Below the pieces are notes generated by a model, which ran no database searches, was not told the DNA's origin, and saw nothing but the letters and a program-made list of their open reading frames with translations. Both the position numbers and the translations under genes were made by a program. From contig JAESUZ010004921.1 in NCBI GenBank assembly GCA_017311185.1, positions 1,054,001-1,118,000 on the forward strand: a DNA stretch of 64,000 bases, read 5' to 3'. The DNA comes from Proteles cristata cristata (lineage: Eukaryota > Chordata > Mammalia > Carnivora > Hyaenidae). Positions 62,014-64,000 of the stretch are shown here, one piece after another; the stretch's first letter is position 1; the number at the start of each line of letters is the position of its first letter.

Positions 62014-62225
62014 GGGGCGCCTGGGTGGCTTAGTCAGTTAAGCGTCAGGCTTTCGCTTAAGTCATGATCTCGCGGTTTGTGGGTTCGAGCCCCCCGTCGG
62101 GCTCTGTGCTGACTGCCAGCTCAGAGCCTGGAGCCTGTTTCAGTCTGTGACTCCCTCTCTCTCTGACCCTCCCCTGCTCACGCTGTCTCTCTCTCTCCTA
62201 GAAATAAATAAAAATATTTTTTTAA
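62014..62225 (+). mobile_element. CAN SINE, young subfamily, nested in young L1
   Basis: Near-consensus head 'ggggcgcctgggtggctt', B box 'ggttcgagccc' at 62082-62092, young body variant 'gctgactgccagctcag'. The perfect 17-bp TSD 'aaaattgcaccagcata' at 61997-62013 and 62226-62242 is L1 sequence. The L1 it sits in is itself young, making this one of the most recent insertions in the window. Confidence 0.96.
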
Positions 62226-63802
62226 AAAATTGCACCAGCATACTTCTCAAAGCTAAAACAAACTATCCTAAAATTTGTATGGAACCACAAAAGACCCCGA
62301 ATAGCCAAAGTAATATTGAAAAAGAAAACCAAAACGGGAGGTATCACCATCCCAGACTTTAGCCTCTACTACAAAGCTGTCATCATCAAGACAGTATGGT
62401 ATTGGCACAAAAATAGATACATAGACCAATGGAACAGAATTGAGAACTCAGAAGTGGACCCAAAAGTATACAGCCAACTAATCTTTGACAAAGCAGAAAA
62501 GAATATCCAATGGAAAAAAGACAGCCTCTTTAACAAATGGTGTTGGGAGAATTGGACAGCAACATGCAGAAGAATGAAACTAGATCATTTTCTCACACCA
62601 TGCACAAAAATAAACTCAAAATGGATAAAGGACCTGAATGTGAGACAGGAAACTAACACCCTAGAGGAGAAAACAGGAAACAACCTCCTTGACCTCCACC
62701 GCATCAACTTCTTACTTGACACATCCCCAAAGGCAAGGGAATCAAGAGCAAAAATAAATGATTGGGACCTCATCAAGATTAAAAGCTTCTGCACAGCAAA
62801 AGAAACAACCCACAAAACTAATAGACAACCAACGGAATGGGAAAAGATAGTTGCAAATGACATATCAGATAAAGGGCTAATATCCAAAATCAATAAGGAA
62901 CTCACCAAACTCCACACCCAAAAAACAAACAACCCAGTGAAGAAATGGGCAGAAGATATGAACAGACACTTCTCCAAAGAGGACATCCAGATGGCAACAG
63001 ACACATGAAACGATGCTCAGCATCCCTCCTCATCAGGAAAATACAAATCAAAACCACACTGAGATACCACCTCACGCCAGTCAGAGTGGCTAAAGTGAGC
63101 AAATCAGAGAACTCTAGATGCTGGCGAGGATGTGGAGAAATGGGCACCCTCCTACACTGTTGGTGGGAATGTAAACTGGTACAGCCCCTCTGGAAAACAG
63201 TGTGGAGGTTCCTCAGGAAGCTAACAATAGAACTCCCCTATGACCCAGCAATGGCACTGCTAGGAATTTACCCAAGGGATACAGAAATGCTGAGGCATAG
63301 GAGCACACGTACCCCAATGTTCATAGCAGCACTCTCCACAATAGCTAAAACATGGAAAGAGCCTAAGTGTCCATCCATGGACAAATGGATCAAGAAGATG
63401 TGGTTTATCTATACCATGGAATACTACATGGCAATGAGAAACAATGAAATCTGGCCATGTGTAGCAACATGGATGGACCTTGAGGCTGTTAGGCTGAGCA
63501 AAATAAGTCAGGCAGAGAAGGACAAATATCATATGTTTGCACATATAGGAGGATTAGGAGGAACTTAACTGAGGAGCAAGGGGGAGAAGAAGGGTGGAAA
63601 TGGTGGGGGAAAGGGAGAGAGGCAAACCATGAGAGTCTCTTGAATGCTGACAAAAACTGAGGACTGATGGATGTGGGGGAGGAGTGGGGATGGGCATGGA
63701 GGAGGGCACTTGTGGGGATGAGCACTGGGTGTTATGTGGGAACCAATAAACTATTTGTAAAATAAAAATAAAAATAAATAAAAAACAAAAACAAACAAAA
63801 AG

Positions 63803-63879
63803 AATGTAATTGGTGCAGCCATTGTGGAAAACAGTATGGAGATGCCTCAAAAAATTAAAAATAGAATATTTTTATTCTC
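63803..63879 (+). other. Putative 3'-transduced segment of the L1
   Basis: Non-L1-3'UTR sequence between the element's A-rich end and the final poly(A). It contains a piece of a different, older L1 ORF2 ('ggtgcagccattgtggaa'). A variant poly(A) signal ATTAAA at 63854-63859 lies about 20 nt before the poly(A) start at 63880, as expected for read-through transcription from the source locus. Confidence 0.65.
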
Positions 63880-64000
63880 AAAAAAAAAAAAAAAAAGAGC
63901 AGTCATGCACATAGGTACTACATAATTATTTGTCCCAAAAAAGTTTTTTGTCAATGCCTAGAAATGCTAAATCCTGATATGAATTTATAACACTACATTA

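Larger units (their letters stand above)
61892..63891 (+). mobile_element. Young L1, 5'-truncated, with nested SINE and probable 3' transduction
   Basis: The insertion is bounded by an exact 15-bp TSD 'aaaaagagcagtcat' at 61877-61891 and 63892-63906. It starts inside ORF2 and reads through the C-terminal region. The frame is open at 62316-63008, then a missing C near 62995 (compare 'gatggccaac' in the 15-kb copy) shifts it into the frame that ends at the natural stop 63566-63568. The CX3CX7HX4C zinc-knuckle ([18 protein letters not shown]) is intact near 63119-63172. A G-rich 3'UTR ends at about 63760 with 'aataaactatttgtaaaa'. About 75 further bases (63803-63879) follow before the final poly(A). 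The SINE at 62014 inserted later. Endonuclease and most of the reverse transcriptase are absent. Confidence 0.93.

Noticed and set aside
62585..63004. 139-codon minus-strand open frame, and similar minus frames at 15230-15645 and 62902-63147
   Set aside because: They are the reverse strand of L1 ORF2, which is A-rich and tends to give open antisense frames.
1..64000. CRISPR arrays, prophage, operons or other prokaryotic systems
   Set aside because: All diagnostic repeats are mammalian (CAN SINE, L1, L2, MIR); no regularly spaced direct repeats or closely packed genes exist.
1..64000. Endogenous retrovirus copies
   Set aside because: I looked for paired long terminal repeats and gag/pol/env-like frames on both strands and found none that I could support. 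The reverse-transcriptase-like sequences belong to L1 and L2.

Overview
This window is AT-rich, CpG-poor mammalian nuclear DNA from a carnivore, most likely a cat-family (felid) genome. The marker is a tRNA-Lys-derived CAN SINE with the head 'cgcctgggtggcttagtcgg', a 'gggttcgagcccc' B box, a CT-rich body and an 'aataaataaa' tail. I see 18 copies plus one tail remnant, along with young, 5'-truncated carnivore L1 elements. I cannot name the species.

I find no protein-coding gene, exon series, CpG island, tRNA/rRNA gene, CRISPR array or prokaryote-like system. Nearly all open frames fall inside L1, L2, SINE or simple-repeat DNA, or are chance frames. The window reads as a gene desert or the inside of a very long intron.

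Layout: 1-3.8 kb is mostly unique sequence with one antisense L1 3' end. 3.8-7.0 kb holds two old sense L1 pieces carrying three SINEs. 7-15 kb is unique sequence with MIR, old L1 and SINE pieces. A young truncated L1 with target-site duplications (TSDs) lies at 15,029-16,102. 17.9-21.3 kb has three antisense SINEs, an old L1 and a hAT/Charlie-like MITE, followed by an L2 piece. 21.85-26.15 kb is an L1 that starts in a 5'UTR and lacks the front of ORF2, with a nested SINE. 27.2-28.1 kb holds an unexplained long minus-strand open frame. 28.3-34.9 kb is unique sequence with MIRs, two SINEs and a perfect hairpin. 34.9-39.4 kb is a cluster of old L1s with two nested SINEs. 40-47.5 kb has MIR/L2 fragments, a purine tract and a CTCF-like site. 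46.4-49.0 kb is antisense old L1. 52.7-61.7 kb has several antisense L2 pieces, one spanning the reverse-transcriptase region, and a (TG)27 microsatellite. 61.9-63.9 kb is a young L1 with nested SINE and a probable 3' transduction.

The clearest biological story is layered retrotransposition: ancient L2/MIR and MITE, then old L1, then carnivore L1 and SINE, then recent L1 and SINE. It can be read from nesting and TSDs. No new multi-gene system is visible. The observations most worth following are the 3'-transducing L1, the CTCF-like motif, the 27-28 kb open frame and a TSD-flanked bare poly(T) insertion.
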